Below are positions 19,094-28,390 of a stretch of 64,000 nt of DNA, piece after piece (positions within the stretch are counted from its first letter, which is position 1; the number at the start of each line of letters is the position of its first letter). The stretch is from Alloprevotella tannerae ATCC 51259. GTDB taxonomy: Bacteria; Bacteroidota; Bacteroidia; Bacteroidales; Bacteroidaceae. The stretch lies in the NCBI RefSeq assembly GCF_000159995.1, contig NZ_GG700642.1:1010242-1074241 (forward strand), written 5' to 3'. Made by a program: the position numbers and the translations under genes. Under the pieces are notes generated by a model, which searched no databases, was not told where the DNA came from, and saw only the letters and a list, made by a program, of their open reading frames with translations.

Positions 19094-20368
19094 ATGCTTA
19101 CGATTAAACAAATCATAGAAAACAAAGAGGCCATTGTACGCGGCCTTGAGAAAAAGCATTTTCCCAATGCGAAGGAGGCCATTGAGGCTGTCTTAGCGAT
19201 TGATAATAAGCGAAAAGAAGCGCAAGCACAATTAGATGAGCTACTGAATCGCATCAAAACACTCTCCAAGCATATCGGCGACTTGATGAAGCAAGGGTTG
19301 AAAGAGGAGGCGGAAAAGACAAAAGGAGAAGTAAGCTCCTTGAAATCGAAAACGCAGACGCTTGAAGAAACGATGAAGCAGGCGCAAGAAAAGCGCACAG
19401 AATTGCTTTATCAGATACCCAATGTGCCTTACGAAGAGGTGCCTGAGGGAAAGGATGCCAACGATAATATAATCGTGAAAGAGGACGGCAAGATGACGTC
19501 TATTCCGGAAAATCCCCTACCCCATTGGGAACTAGCGAAAAAATATAACTTAATAGACTTCGATCTCGGCGTTAAGATCTCCGGTGCCGGTTTCCCCGTC
19601 TACATCGGACAAGGAGCGCACCTGCAGCGTGCACTCATCAACTTCTTCCTCGACGAGGCGCGTAAAGCCGGCTATACGGAAATAATGCCACCAATCGTTG
19701 TCAATGCTGCTTCCGGCTACGGGACCGGTCAGCTGCCGGATAAGGAAGGTCAGATGTATCATTGCGAAGTGGATGATCTCTACTTAATCCCTACGGCAGA
19801 AGTTCCCGTCACTAACATCTATCGAGATGTGATCTTGGAAGAAAAGAATCTGCCCATTAAAAATTGTGCTTACACCGAGTGCTTCCGCAGAGAAGCCGGC
19901 AGCTATGGAAAGGACGTACGCGGACTTAATCGCTTACACGAATTTTCTAAAATCGAACTTGTGCGCATCGACAAACCGGAACACAGCAAGCAAAGTCACC
20001 AAGAGATGTTAGACCACGTGGAAGGTTTGCTACAAAAACTCGAACTGCCCTACCATATATTATTATTGTGTGGTGGCGATATGAGCTTTACCTCTTCTCT
20101 TTGCTACGACTTCGAAGTATATAGCGAGGCGCAAAAGCGCTGGCTTGAAGTTAGTTCGGTTTCCAACTTTGATACATATCAAGCCAATCGGCTACAATGT
20201 CGCTATCGTAAGCAAGATAAGAAGATTGAACTTTGCCATACGCTAAACGGATCAGCACTCGCCTTGCCGCGCATTATGGCTGCACTTCTTGAAAACTTTC
20301 AAACGCCTGACGGCATTCGCATTCCTAAAGCATTGCAACCTTACATGGGATGTGAGATTATAAAATAA
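19094..20368 (+). CDS. serS: Seryl-tRNA synthetase
   Basis: Class II synthetase charging tRNA-Ser. The 424-residue protein has the N-terminal long coiled-coil arm (about residues 30-105, heptad-rich, KRKEAQAQLDELLNRIKTLSKHIG) that grips the tRNA-Ser variable arm. The catalytic core has motif 2 (CAYTECFRREAGSYGKDVRGLNRLHEFSKIELV) and motif 3 (LCHTLNGSALALPRIMAALLENFQ). It ends LQPYMGCEIIK. The ruvX and def genes follow almost without spacing. A tRNA-Ser(CGA) gene lies elsewhere in this window at 44456. Confidence 0.97.
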   Translation: MLTIKQIIENKEAIVRGLEKKHFPNAKEAIEAVLAIDNKRKEAQAQLDELLNRIKTLSKHIGDLMKQGLKEEAEKTKGEVSSLKSKTQTLEETMKQAQEKRTELLYQIPNVPYEEVPEGKDANDNIIVKEDGKMTSIPENPLPHWELAKKYNLIDFDLGVKISGAGFPVYIGQGAHLQRALINFFLDEARKAGYTEIMPPIVVNAASGYGTGQLPDKEGQMYHCEVDDLYLIPTAEVPVTNIYRDVILEEKNLPIKNCAYTECFRREAGSYGKDVRGLNRLHEFSKIELVRIDKPEHSKQSHQEMLDHVEGLLQKLELPYHILLLCGGDMSFTSSLCYDFEVYSEAQKRWLEVSSVSNFDTYQANRLQCRYRKQDKKIELCHTLNGSALALPRIMAALLENFQTPDGIRIPKALQPYMGCEIIK

Positions 20369-20370
20369 AC

Positions 20371-20787
20371 GTGAGCAGGATATTGGCCATTGACTATGGG
20401 AAAAAGCGGACGGGTATAGCGGTTACAGACATCCTACAAATCATACCCAACGGCCTGACCACTGTTGCAACCCACGAGTTGTTGAATTTCTTAAAGGCTT
20501 ATACTACAAAGGAGGATGTGGAGCGTTTTGTAATAGGACTGCCACGCCAAACAAACGGAAAGCCTTCAGAGAATTTTCCCCGTGTTGAGGCTTTTGCTAA
20601 ACAATTGGAGCAACATTTCCCAACAATCCCTATAACTTTCTATGACGAGCGCTATACTTCAACCTTAGCTCATCAGGCAATGTTAGCGGGAGGTTTAGGA
20701 AAGAAGCGCCGACAAGAGAAAGCATTAGTTGATGAAATCAGTGCGTGCATTATCCTCCAATCTTACATGGAAAGTAAGAAAATATGA
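20371..20787 (+). CDS. ruvX: Putative pre-16S rRNA nuclease / Holliday junction resolvase-like (YqgF)
   Basis: RNase H-like nuclease family linked to 16S rRNA 5' maturation. The 138-residue protein begins SRILAIDYGKKRTGIAVTD, with the first catalytic Asp at residue 8, and contains VIGLPRQTNGKPSENFPRVEAF and the second acidic site in FYDERYTSTLAH. DEISACIILQSYM carries the last Asp. Translation starts at a GTG (20371) two bases after the serS stop; the 3' end overlaps def by 4 bp, so the genes are coupled. Confidence 0.93.
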   Translation: MSRILAIDYGKKRTGIAVTDILQIIPNGLTTVATHELLNFLKAYTTKEDVERFVIGLPRQTNGKPSENFPRVEAFAKQLEQHFPTIPITFYDERYTSTLAHQAMLAGGLGKKRRQEKALVDEISACIILQSYMESKKI

Positions 20788-21341
20788 TCCTACCAATTTA
20801 TACTTACGGACAGCCGGTCTTAAGAAAAGTAGCTCAAGATATCGAAGCAGACTTTCCCGGTTTGGAGCAACTCATTGAAGATATGTATGAGACGATGGAC
20901 AAAAGCGATGGTGTCGGCTTAGCCGCGCCTCAAATAGGGAAAGCCATCCGCGTAATCGTCATATCTTTAGATGTCTTAAAAGAAGACTTCCCAGAATATG
21001 CAGGCTTTCGGCATGCGTATATTAATCCGCACATCATAGAGTTTGATGATTCGGAAATATCAACCTTAGAAGAAGGCTGCTTAAGTTTGCCAGGCATCCA
21101 CGAACCGGTAAAACGCCCGACAAGGATTCACGTGCAATACCGCGATGAGAATTTTGAACCGCACGATGAATGGGTCGAAGGATATTTAGCGCGTGTGATG
21201 CAACACGAGATCGATCATCTTGAAGGGCACGTCTTTACGGATCGTATTTCTCCTTTACGCAAACAGATGGTAAAGAATAAGCTTAACGCGATACGCAAAG
21301 GCAAAGTCAGTTGCCACTATCGCGTAAAAGTTCCCCAATAG
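20784..21341 (+). CDS. def: Peptide deformylase
   Basis: Removes the N-terminal formyl group from nascent proteins; metal enzyme, cytoplasmic. The 185-residue protein has all three motifs: motif 1 GVGLAAPQIG (about 47-56), motif 2 EEGCLSLPG with the metal-binding Cys, and motif 3 QHEIDHLEG with two His ligands and the catalytic Glu. The ATG overlaps ruvX by 4 bp. A TPR protein follows about 200 nt later. No fmt gene is nearby. Confidence 0.97.
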   Translation: MILPIYTYGQPVLRKVAQDIEADFPGLEQLIEDMYETMDKSDGVGLAAPQIGKAIRVIVISLDVLKEDFPEYAGFRHAYINPHIIEFDDSEISTLEEGCLSLPGIHEPVKRPTRIHVQYRDENFEPHDEWVEGYLARVMQHEIDHLEGHVFTDRISPLRKQMVKNKLNAIRKGKVSCHYRVKVPQ

Positions 21342-21542
21342 AAGCTTACTTCGACCTCTCTGGTCACCGAATTAATAAGGCTGATAAGGATGTAGCCATC
21401 AAAGTTGTTAAGTTTGCAGACGACACAACAAAATCTGAAAAAGTCCTTGGCAATAAGTAAATCCCTTCCACAAACTGAATAGTTCACTATAGGGGCAATT
21501 CCGTTTTGGGGGTTGCCCCTTAACATATCATTAGACGCTAAA

Positions 21543-23630
21543 ATGGCTGAACGACGAATACTAAGCCTCGCAAGCAGTAGCTTAAAGCGCTACTTGGGAA
21601 CTTACCTATTCTTTCTTTTCTCGACGTTTTCCATTGCACAAATCAACATCGAAAATGTTGTAGAAATGGGGCGTTATGCGCTTAGCTACGATGATTATCT
21701 TTCGGCCATACATTACTTTAACAGCGTGCTTGATGTTCGCCCAAAGCATGCTCAAGCTTACTATTATCGCGCTTATGCCAAATTCTCTTTAGGAGACTTT
21801 AACGGGGCGGAGAACGACTGTACAGCATCAATCAGACTGAATCCTTACTTAACAGAAACCTATCGATTGAGAGGACTTTGTCGTATTAGAAAATCAGAGT
21901 TTCAAGGCGCGATAACCGATTACGAGCAAGTATTGAAAGATTTCCCCTCAGACGAGGGTGCACTATTTAATCAAGGGCTCTGCTATCTGCAAGTACATAA
22001 AACCGACAGCGCCACAATAGCTGCCGATCGCCTTTTAAAACAATCGCCCAAGTTTTACAGAGGCTATATGCTGAAAGCTCAAATTGCCTTTGAGCAAAAA
22101 GACACCATAAACGGTCTTCGGCAAATAGACGCTCTACTTACGTTGCGCCCGTCAGAAGCTTCTGCCTGGATGCTTAAAGCTCAATATGCATTGCAAAAGG
22201 CTAAATATCAATTGGCCGACTCACTCTTAACTACTGCGATTCGCTACGAAAAAAACAATTATGAACCCTTCCTGCTTAGAGCTGAAGCCCGACATGCACT
22301 GAATCAATTCGGTAACGCACTACTTGATTACGACAAGGTCATCGAACTTGTTCCGAAGCACTTTGTAGCGCACTACAATCGCGCACTATTGCGTGCGTTG
22401 GTAGGCGACGATAACAGAGCTATCGACGACTTTAATTTTGTCCTCAGCGTAGAACCAGACAACACATTGGCTCGCTACAATCGTGCACTATTACGAGAGC
22501 AGACCGGCGATTATCAAGGAGCTATAAAGGATTATAGCATACTGATCAAAGCTTACCCTAACTTCCTCTTCGGCTATTATGCTCGCAGCAGATTGCGTAG
22601 AAAGACGGGGGATACGCGAGGGGCTTTGGCTGACGAAACGGTCGTTGCGCGCGCACAATTGGACATAGCCTTTGCCAAACCTAAACGCTCTTTTATACGG
22701 ACAGTCAGGAAGCGCTCCGATCACGCACTGGAGCATTACGATCGCCCGATAGAAGATGAAACCGATACGGTACGCATACTAGGAGATCTACTTTTAGGTC
22801 ACGTGGAAAATCAAACTGCAACGCAAGAGATTTTGCCGGCTTTCACGCCTCAACTGCAACCTACAACTACGCGCGGTTACCGCTCCGATGGCTACTTAGA
22901 CGAACTTAGTGCCCTCAGTAAGCGTATCGCCGATATTGAATTGCAGGCAGAACGAGCAGCCGGAAATAGATATTTACAGCAGTCAAGTAGACGACTCTTG
23001 TTTACGGCAGAGAAGACACCGGAAACAACTGCTACTTTAACGCAACATCTACAAATTATCGATTCGCTACAAAGTGCCGGAGGTGAATTATCGCAATACG
23101 ATTACAAGATCTTACGCACGATACTACTCCGAGCCATCTACAACTTTTCAGAGGCTCTACAATTGGCCTCGTCAATCATTGCCAGCGACTCTGCCCTCGC
23201 TCTACCCTACGTCAATCGTGCAGCTTTACTCATCGGGATGAGCAAAGCAGAAAAGACCACAGAGAAGATCACAGAGAATACGCAAAGTCCTCATCTGTCG
23301 ACTTTATATTTGAATCAAGCTTTAGAAGATATCAATGCGGCCATAAGCAAGCTTCCGGATTGTGCCTACCTATATTACAATCGCTCATGCATTTACCACG
23401 CACTCTACAAGCAACAAGCTGCACTGACAGATTTAGATCGAGCCATCGCCTTAGACCATCGCCTTGCCGAAGCCTATTATAATAGAGCCGTCATACGTCT
23501 ACAAAACAAAGAAACTGAAAATGTAACAGCCGACCTAAGTCGCGCAGGAGAACTGGGTTTATACAAAGCATACAGCCTATTAAAGCAGACGCAAACGAAG
23601 AAAACTAAGCATAAGGTCAAGCGCAAATGA
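21543..23630 (+). CDS. Tetratricopeptide repeat protein, exported
   Basis: 695 residues, function unknown. A hydrophobic N-terminal segment (YLGTYLFFLFSTFSIAQ) looks like a signal peptide or anchor and is preceded by a basic stretch. About ten TPR units follow, for example YLSAIHYFNSVLDVRPKHAQAYYYRAYAKFSLGDF and GNALLDYDKVIELVPKHFVAHYNRALLRALVGD. A non-TPR linker follows (about 390-490), then more TPRs near the C-terminus, and a very basic tail (KQTQTKKTKHKVKRK). The ATG at 21543 is preferred over a TTG at 21513. TPR proteins next to def occur in other Bacteroidales. Likely a periplasmic scaffold. Confidence 0.8.
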   Translation: MAERRILSLASSSLKRYLGTYLFFLFSTFSIAQINIENVVEMGRYALSYDDYLSAIHYFNSVLDVRPKHAQAYYYRAYAKFSLGDFNGAENDCTASIRLNPYLTETYRLRGLCRIRKSEFQGAITDYEQVLKDFPSDEGALFNQGLCYLQVHKTDSATIAADRLLKQSPKFYRGYMLKAQIAFEQKDTINGLRQIDALLTLRPSEASAWMLKAQYALQKAKYQLADSLLTTAIRYEKNNYEPFLLRAEARHALNQFGNALLDYDKVIELVPKHFVAHYNRALLRALVGDDNRAIDDFNFVLSVEPDNTLARYNRALLREQTGDYQGAIKDYSILIKAYPNFLFGYYARSRLRRKTGDTRGALADETVVARAQLDIAFAKPKRSFIRTVRKRSDHALEHYDRPIEDETDTVRILGDLLLGHVENQTATQEILPAFTPQLQPTTTRGYRSDGYLDELSALSKRIADIELQAERAAGNRYLQQSSRRLLFTAEKTPETTATLTQHLQIIDSLQSAGGELSQYDYKILRTILLRAIYNFSEALQLASSIIASDSALALPYVNRAALLIGMSKAEKTTEKITENTQSPHLSTLYLNQALEDINAAISKLPDCAYLYYNRSCIYHALYKQQAALTDLDRAIALDHRLAEAYYNRAVIRLQNKETENVTADLSRAGELGLYKAYSLLKQTQTKKTKHKVKRK

Positions 23631-24067
23631 CCGGCGGATAAGTCATAAAGCAGAAAGAGACGTTCTGCAATATGCCTTATCTACCAATACTAGAATCCGC
23701 AATCGTAAGTAGTCGCCCCTTAAGAGCCGTCTTATATCTGATAATGTTTGATATGTGGCGTGTTTTCTCTCATGCATTTTCGTAATCTCTCAAATGAATT
23801 TGTTGTAGAACAATGGAGTAAAGACACCGTGAATCAATGTGCAAAGAACTATTGACACGCAGCTGCTTCGTACCGGATTCGTCGAGTTTACGTTAAAACA
23901 GATAAGGAGGAAAGAACGATAAAACGACGAGACATCATCAGTTTGAAAGAGAGTTAACCTTACGACTTTGGGAAGACGAAGGGGAAAGAACCTCTCCTAT
24001 CAAGGCCTGGTAAAATGGAGAGAAAACATATCATATAATCATATGATACACAGCAAATTACTAAATC
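23631..24067. other. Intergenic stretch, no gene supported
   Basis: About 440 bases downstream of the TPR gene. A 63-codon frame from 23968 is basic, runs through the repeat element and has no recognisable homology, so it is not called. No RNA gene is recognised. Confidence 0.4.
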
Positions 24068-24151
24068 ATCGTATAGAGATCGTAAAAAAGCACTATCGTT
24101 TTACTCAAAAAGTACTATCGTTTTACCTAAAAAGTACTATCATTTTCCGAA
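24068..24151. repeat. 84-bp 22-bp-period element, AT-rich decayed copy
   Basis: Three clear units lie at 24090-24107, 24112-24129 and 24134-24151, each beginning GTAC-TATC or GCAC-TATC with centre GT or AT, separated by AAAA linkers. A fourth, degenerate unit precedes them at 24068-24085. Left half-sites match the other elements (GTAC-TATC also at 10035 and 17086). The right arms are AT-rich and no longer mirror the left. Lies upstream of the HU-like gene promoter. Confidence 0.65.
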
Positions 24152-24212
24152 TAAGCTAATATCTCCGCTAAGATGAAAGTACTATTCGTAGAAATAAATG
24201 TTGTATCTTTTG

Positions 24213-24244
24213 TTTGTTAATGTAACATATTTCTGCTATCTTTG
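24213..24244 (+). promoter_or_regulatory. Promoter of the HU-like gene
   Basis: TTTG at 24213-24216, 20 nt, TATCTTTG at 24237-24244: a full consensus match. It implies an untranslated leader of about 80 nt before the ATG at 24331. Confidence 0.7.
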
Positions 24245-24330
24245 TGGCATACACTGAGGCAGAAAGGTTCTGTGAAGTGTGCAGATAACGCCGTCTCTGT
24301 GTTTTTTTTACAATCAAATTTTTTAGTATC

Positions 24331-24750
24331 ATGGATTATTCTCTAAACAAACGAAAAATGAGTGTCGGCCCGTTGAAGGGCAAGGAAGTATTCGTGGCAA
24401 GCCCTGTTTGCCAGAAACAGCGCATTTCGTTCGACAAACTTTGCGAGCGGATGGCGGAGGACAGTACGGTAGGCGATGCCGACGTGGCTGCCGTGTTCTA
24501 CAAGTTTCGCAAAGTGCTCAACGAGTATTGCTCGAAGGGTTACATCGTCGATGGCGGTCCGCTTGGGACGTTCAGGCCTACTTTCTCGTCGAAGGCCGTA
24601 GAGAAAGAAGCAGATTTTAAGCCATCAGAGTGTATCTCGAAAACACAGATCCTCTTCACGCCTACGCCTGATTTCCGCCGACTGAAGAATATCGAATTCT
24701 TCCGCGTGGAGAAGCAGACGAAGGATAAGAAGACCACCATCGGAGGTTAG
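24331..24750 (+). CDS. HU-family DNA-binding protein (Bacteroidota HU-like)
   Basis: 139 residues. The N-terminus MDYSLNKRKMSVGPLKGKEVFVASPVCQKQRISFDKLCERMAEDSTVGDADVAAVFYKFRKVLNEYCSKGYIVDGGPLGTFRPTF matches the HU/IHF-like domain of Bacteroidota, with the helical dimer core and the GxLGTFRP turn. The C-terminus is a basic tail (VEKQTKDKKTTIGG). It probably binds DNA as a dimer and shapes the nucleoid. Codon use is more GC-rich than neighbours, as often seen for abundant proteins. It has its own promoter and terminator. Confidence 0.85.
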   Translation: MDYSLNKRKMSVGPLKGKEVFVASPVCQKQRISFDKLCERMAEDSTVGDADVAAVFYKFRKVLNEYCSKGYIVDGGPLGTFRPTFSSKAVEKEADFKPSECISKTQILFTPTPDFRRLKNIEFFRVEKQTKDKKTTIGG

Positions 24751-24772
24751 AACCCGGTAAGACTTACATTAG

Positions 24773-24809
24773 AAATCCTCCTCAGCCCTACGAGCCGAGG
24801 AGGATTTTT
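24773..24809 (+). terminator. Terminator of the HU-like gene
   Basis: AAATCCTCCTC (24773-24783) pairs with GAGGAGGATTT (24797-24807), followed by more T. A strong stem with a U tract, in the convergent gap before PBP1A. Confidence 0.85.
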
Positions 24810-24830
24810 CTAAGGTTTACCGATATTTCA

Positions 24831-27380
24831 TCAGTTGAATAGATCCTCACTATCTTTAACGGGTTGCTTCTTATCCTTATGGCGCCCCGCCTTGCCTTTC
24901 TTGTCTTCAGCCGGCACATTTTCTTGTGCAGGTTCTGCCGGTGGAGCTGTCGATTCCGAAGGTTTGGATTCAGCTTCTTCGTTGCCAAAAAGATCTTCAG
25001 ACGCATTGCTAAGAGAATCAGATCCACCCTGCCCACTATCAGCATCAGTATTGGGGGAGCCAATATAGTCGCCACCATAGTCATTAGGATTCATTGTCTC
25101 TTTAGGTAGTGGGAACTTCTTGATATAACGTGGACTCAACTGCGGATCTGCCAATACTTTCTGCATAAAGAGTCCGACAATCGGTAAGGCCGTCTTGCTA
25201 CCTTGACCTAAAGCGCCGGTGCGGAAATGGATACTACGATATTCGCCACCAACCCACGCTCCGCTGACGAGAGCAGGCGTGACGCAGATAAACCAAGCAT
25301 CCGAATGGTTGTTTGATGTACCCGTCTTGCCGCCGACTTCTATCTGCTTGTTCCAATACGGGGCACTCATGTAGTGACGCATACTCTGAGACGTTCCACC
25401 AGCATCAGTCATACCGGCTTCAAGCATCTTTTGCATAAAGAAAGCAGAACGCCACGAAATAGCTTGTGAACTTTCGGTCTTATTCTCATAAAGCACCTTA
25501 CCATCACTATCTACAACTTTCGTAACGAGCACGGGCTCAACGTGAACACCTTCATTAGCAATTGTACCATAAGCGTTAACCATCTCCATAAGATTAACAT
25601 CGCTAGAACCTAAAGCCAAAGAGGGTGTATCATCTAAGGGTGACTTAATGCCCATCGCCTTAGCTGTCTGTATGACACGAGGAATACCGACTTCTTGTCC
25701 GACCTTGACAGCTATGGTATTGATACTTCGAGCAAAAGCTGCGCGCAGAGGAATATTGGCATTGGAAAAACGTCCGTTGGCATTATGCGGACGCCATATG
25801 ACGTCTTTCTTCTTTATCTTGTCATAGACTTCCATCTGAATATATTCGTCCTTACGACTATCAGAGGGAATCAACCCGCTCTCCATAGCTGCAGAATAGA
25901 CAAAGAGTTTGAACGTTGAACCCGGTTGACGCATAGAACGAACTTTGTCGTACTTCCAAGCATCAAAATCGATATCACCTACCCAAGCTCTTACATAACC
26001 TGTATTTGGCTCCATCGAGATAAAACCTGCGTGCATAAACTTTACCATAAAGCGAATAGAGTCCATCGTACTCATTTCCTCTTCTTTTGCACCATCGTAA
26101 CCAAAGAGTTTCACTTTATGCGGCTTATTGAGGTAATAGTTTACAGAATCAGGATTATTAGGATAGCGTGCAGCCAATTGTTTATAAGCATCACTACGAG
26201 CCGCAATATCTTCAATAAAACGAGGTATTATCTTTCCCTCTTCATCACGCCAAGGCTCTCCTAATCCACGCCAATGCACATCAAAGTTTCGCTGCACTAC
26301 CTTCATCTGCTCTCTGACAGCCTCTTCTGCATATTGCTGCATCTTTGCATCTAAAGTGGTATAGACTTTAACACCATCAGTATACAGATCTAAATCGGGC
26401 AATTGCTTTTTCAGATAATCGGCCACAGCCTGACGGAAATAAGGCGCCAAGCCATCAGTAGGATCTTCTATGGTAAACTTTAGTTCAATGGGAAGTTGCT
26501 TCAAAGAGTCACACTCTTGACGCGTCAAGAACTTTCTTGCGCACATCTTCTCCAAGACCGTATTGCGACGCGCCAAACTTCGTTTTGGATTGATACGCGG
26601 ATTAAAAGCATTCGTAGCTTTCAGCATTCCTACAAGTACGGCCGCTTCTTCTGTTTTAAGCTTTGAAGGCGTAGTATTGAAATAAGTCTTGGCAGCCGTC
26701 TTGATACCATAAGAGTTAGAACCAAAGTCGACTGTGTTAGCATACATTCGGAGTATATCCTGCTTAGAGTTGGTCAATTCTATCTCTGTGGCAATGATCA
26801 TCTCCTTACTCTTCATTATAAGAATCCGCACGCCGGGAATCTTACCTAACAATCCTGTACCATACTGCGTTCGCACACGGAACATATTCTTCACCAACTG
26901 CTGCGTAATCGTAGACGCACCACGCGGATGACCAAGTAAGGCATCTTTTGCTGCAGCAGCCAAGCCTTGATAGTCGATGCCATGGTGCTCATAGAAGCGC
27001 TCATCTTCTGTAGCGACCAAAGCTTCAAAGAAGACTTTATTGATTGAATCATAAGGCACAGGTGAACGATTCTCATTATAATATCTACCTATCATTTGTC
27101 CGTCTGCACTATAAATTTCGGAAGCAGAAGGATTTTTAGGATGCATAATTTCGCTAAGCGAAGGAGACTTCCCAAACAGCCAAAGGAAGTTGGTCATCAC
27201 AGCTATGACGTATATCAAGAGCAATGAAAAGAAACTGAGAATCCCGACAATAGTCTTCTTCCACCAAGGTTGCCCCGAATATAAATGTTTATACCAAGCC
27301 CAAAAACGATGGACGCCTCGCTTCAAACGGACAAAAAAAGATTTAATTTTACCTAATAGGCTATGGGATTTTGTCTGCAT
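24831..27380 (-). CDS. mrcA: Penicillin-binding protein 1A (bifunctional PG synthase)
   Basis: Inner-membrane enzyme that polymerises (GT51) and cross-links (transpeptidase) peptidoglycan. 849 residues: a basic cytoplasmic N-terminus, one membrane helix (about 44-66), the GT51 domain with EDERFYEHHGID (catalytic Glu 125) and GASTITQQLVKN, then the transpeptidase with S488-TFK, S552-IN and K685-TG. Residues from about 765 form a disordered tail rich in Asp, Ser, Glu, Pro and Lys. All catalytic motifs are intact. It is transcribed alone from a promoter at 27407-27438. Confidence 0.96.
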   Translation of the reverse strand: MQTKSHSLLGKIKSFFVRLKRGVHRFWAWYKHLYSGQPWWKKTIVGILSFFSLLLIYVIAVMTNFLWLFGKSPSLSEIMHPKNPSASEIYSADGQMIGRYYNENRSPVPYDSINKVFFEALVATEDERFYEHHGIDYQGLAAAAKDALLGHPRGASTITQQLVKNMFRVRTQYGTGLLGKIPGVRILIMKSKEMIIATEIELTNSKQDILRMYANTVDFGSNSYGIKTAAKTYFNTTPSKLKTEEAAVLVGMLKATNAFNPRINPKRSLARRNTVLEKMCARKFLTRQECDSLKQLPIELKFTIEDPTDGLAPYFRQAVADYLKKQLPDLDLYTDGVKVYTTLDAKMQQYAEEAVREQMKVVQRNFDVHWRGLGEPWRDEEGKIIPRFIEDIAARSDAYKQLAARYPNNPDSVNYYLNKPHKVKLFGYDGAKEEEMSTMDSIRFMVKFMHAGFISMEPNTGYVRAWVGDIDFDAWKYDKVRSMRQPGSTFKLFVYSAAMESGLIPSDSRKDEYIQMEVYDKIKKKDVIWRPHNANGRFSNANIPLRAAFARSINTIAVKVGQEVGIPRVIQTAKAMGIKSPLDDTPSLALGSSDVNLMEMVNAYGTIANEGVHVEPVLVTKVVDSDGKVLYENKTESSQAISWRSAFFMQKMLEAGMTDAGGTSQSMRHYMSAPYWNKQIEVGGKTGTSNNHSDAWFICVTPALVSGAWVGGEYRSIHFRTGALGQGSKTALPIVGLFMQKVLADPQLSPRYIKKFPLPKETMNPNDYGGDYIGSPNTDADSGQGGSDSLSNASEDLFGNEEAESKPSESTAPPAEPAQENVPAEDKKGKAGRHKDKKQPVKDSEDLFN

Positions 27381-27406
27381 ATAATCTCTGAATAATTAGG
27401 ATATTG

Positions 27407-27438
27407 CAAATATAAGTCACACACAACATATATGCAAC
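27407..27438 (-). promoter_or_regulatory. Promoter of PBP1A gene
   Basis: On the minus strand, GTTG (27435-27438), 20 nt, TATATTTG (27407-27414), 27 nt before the ATG. The -7 box is good and the -33 box is one base off consensus. Confidence 0.55.
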
Positions 27439-27450
27439 CTTTGCCTTAGT

Positions 27451-28359
27451 TTATACTGTATTTTTGGCAAAGCTTTGCATTATATGATCAATTGCATTGT
27501 CGTTAGCCTTAACCCAACGAATGTCTGGATCTTTTTTGAACCAAGTCATTTGTTTCTTGCTATAGACTCTCGTATTTCTCTTGATTTTTTCAACGGCAAA
27601 GGACAAATCCCATTCGCCGTCAAAATACTTAAAGAGTTCTTTGTAGCCGACAGTATTTAGAGCATTGCTATGACGAAAAGGAAGAACACGTTTTGCCTCT
27701 TCTAGTAAGCCATTACCCATCATTGTCTCTGTGCGCTGATTTATGCGCTCAAAAAGCTCATTTCGTTCGCGCCAAAGTCCAAACTTTACTAAGCGGAATG
27801 GCCGCGGCTTGCGAGATTTTGTCCGAAAAGAAGAAAAAGACTGTCCGGTCATATAGCAAACCTCTAAGGCGTGTACGATGCGCGCCGTATTCCTTAAATC
27901 TACTTCTTGGTAATAAAGGGGATCTAACAACTTCAATTCGGCTTTCAGCGCTTCAGGGCCTTCGATTTTTAAGCGCCTGCTTAACAAGGATCTGGTAGAT
28001 TGATCAATTGTAGGGATATCGTCTATCCCATTACAGACGGCGTCTATATATAACATAGAACCTCCTGAGAGAACTACGACGTCTCTTTCTGAAAACAAAT
28101 GGGATAAAAGAGGTAATACTTCTGCCTCATACTGTGCAGCACTATAATAATCAGTCAAAGATAGATCACCAACGAAATAATGTTTGACCAAAGCTTGTTC
28201 TTCTGCTGTCGGAGCAGCTGTGCCAATGGGTAAATCTCTGTATAATTGTCGAGAATCAGCATTGATAATGGGTGAAGAGAATTGCTCTGCTATTGCTAAA
28301 GCTATTTTTGTCTTGCCTACCGCCGTTGGCCCAAGTAAAATAAGCAAGGTCTTCTCCAT
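27451..28359 (-). CDS. miaA: tRNA dimethylallyltransferase
   Basis: Adds a dimethylallyl group to N6 of A37 in tRNAs reading UNN codons. The 302-residue protein has the P-loop [20 protein letters not shown] at the start, [19 protein letters not shown] (catalytic Asp region), [20 protein letters not shown] and a C-terminal [21 protein letters not shown] motif. It starts 31 nt after the pRiA4b-ORF3-like gene and ends the lipid A operon. The downstream gap to the PBP1A promoter is short. Confidence 0.96.
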   Translation of the reverse strand: MEKTLLILLGPTAVGKTKIALAIAEQFSSPIINADSRQLYRDLPIGTAAPTAEEQALVKHYFVGDLSLTDYYSAAQYEAEVLPLLSHLFSERDVVVLSGGSMLYIDAVCNGIDDIPTIDQSTRSLLSRRLKIEGPEALKAELKLLDPLYYQEVDLRNTARIVHALEVCYMTGQSFSSFRTKSRKPRPFRLVKFGLWRERNELFERINQRTETMMGNGLLEEAKRVLPFRHSNALNTVGYKELFKYFDGEWDLSFAVEKIKRNTRVYSKKQMTWFKKDPDIRWVKANDNAIDHIMQSFAKNTV

Positions 28360-28390
28360 TATTCCTTTTAATATAATAGGTCAAACGATA

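Noticed and set aside
23968-24159. 63-codon open frame upstream of the HU-like gene
   Set aside because: Its 3' half is the 22-bp repeat element; no homology, no promoter.
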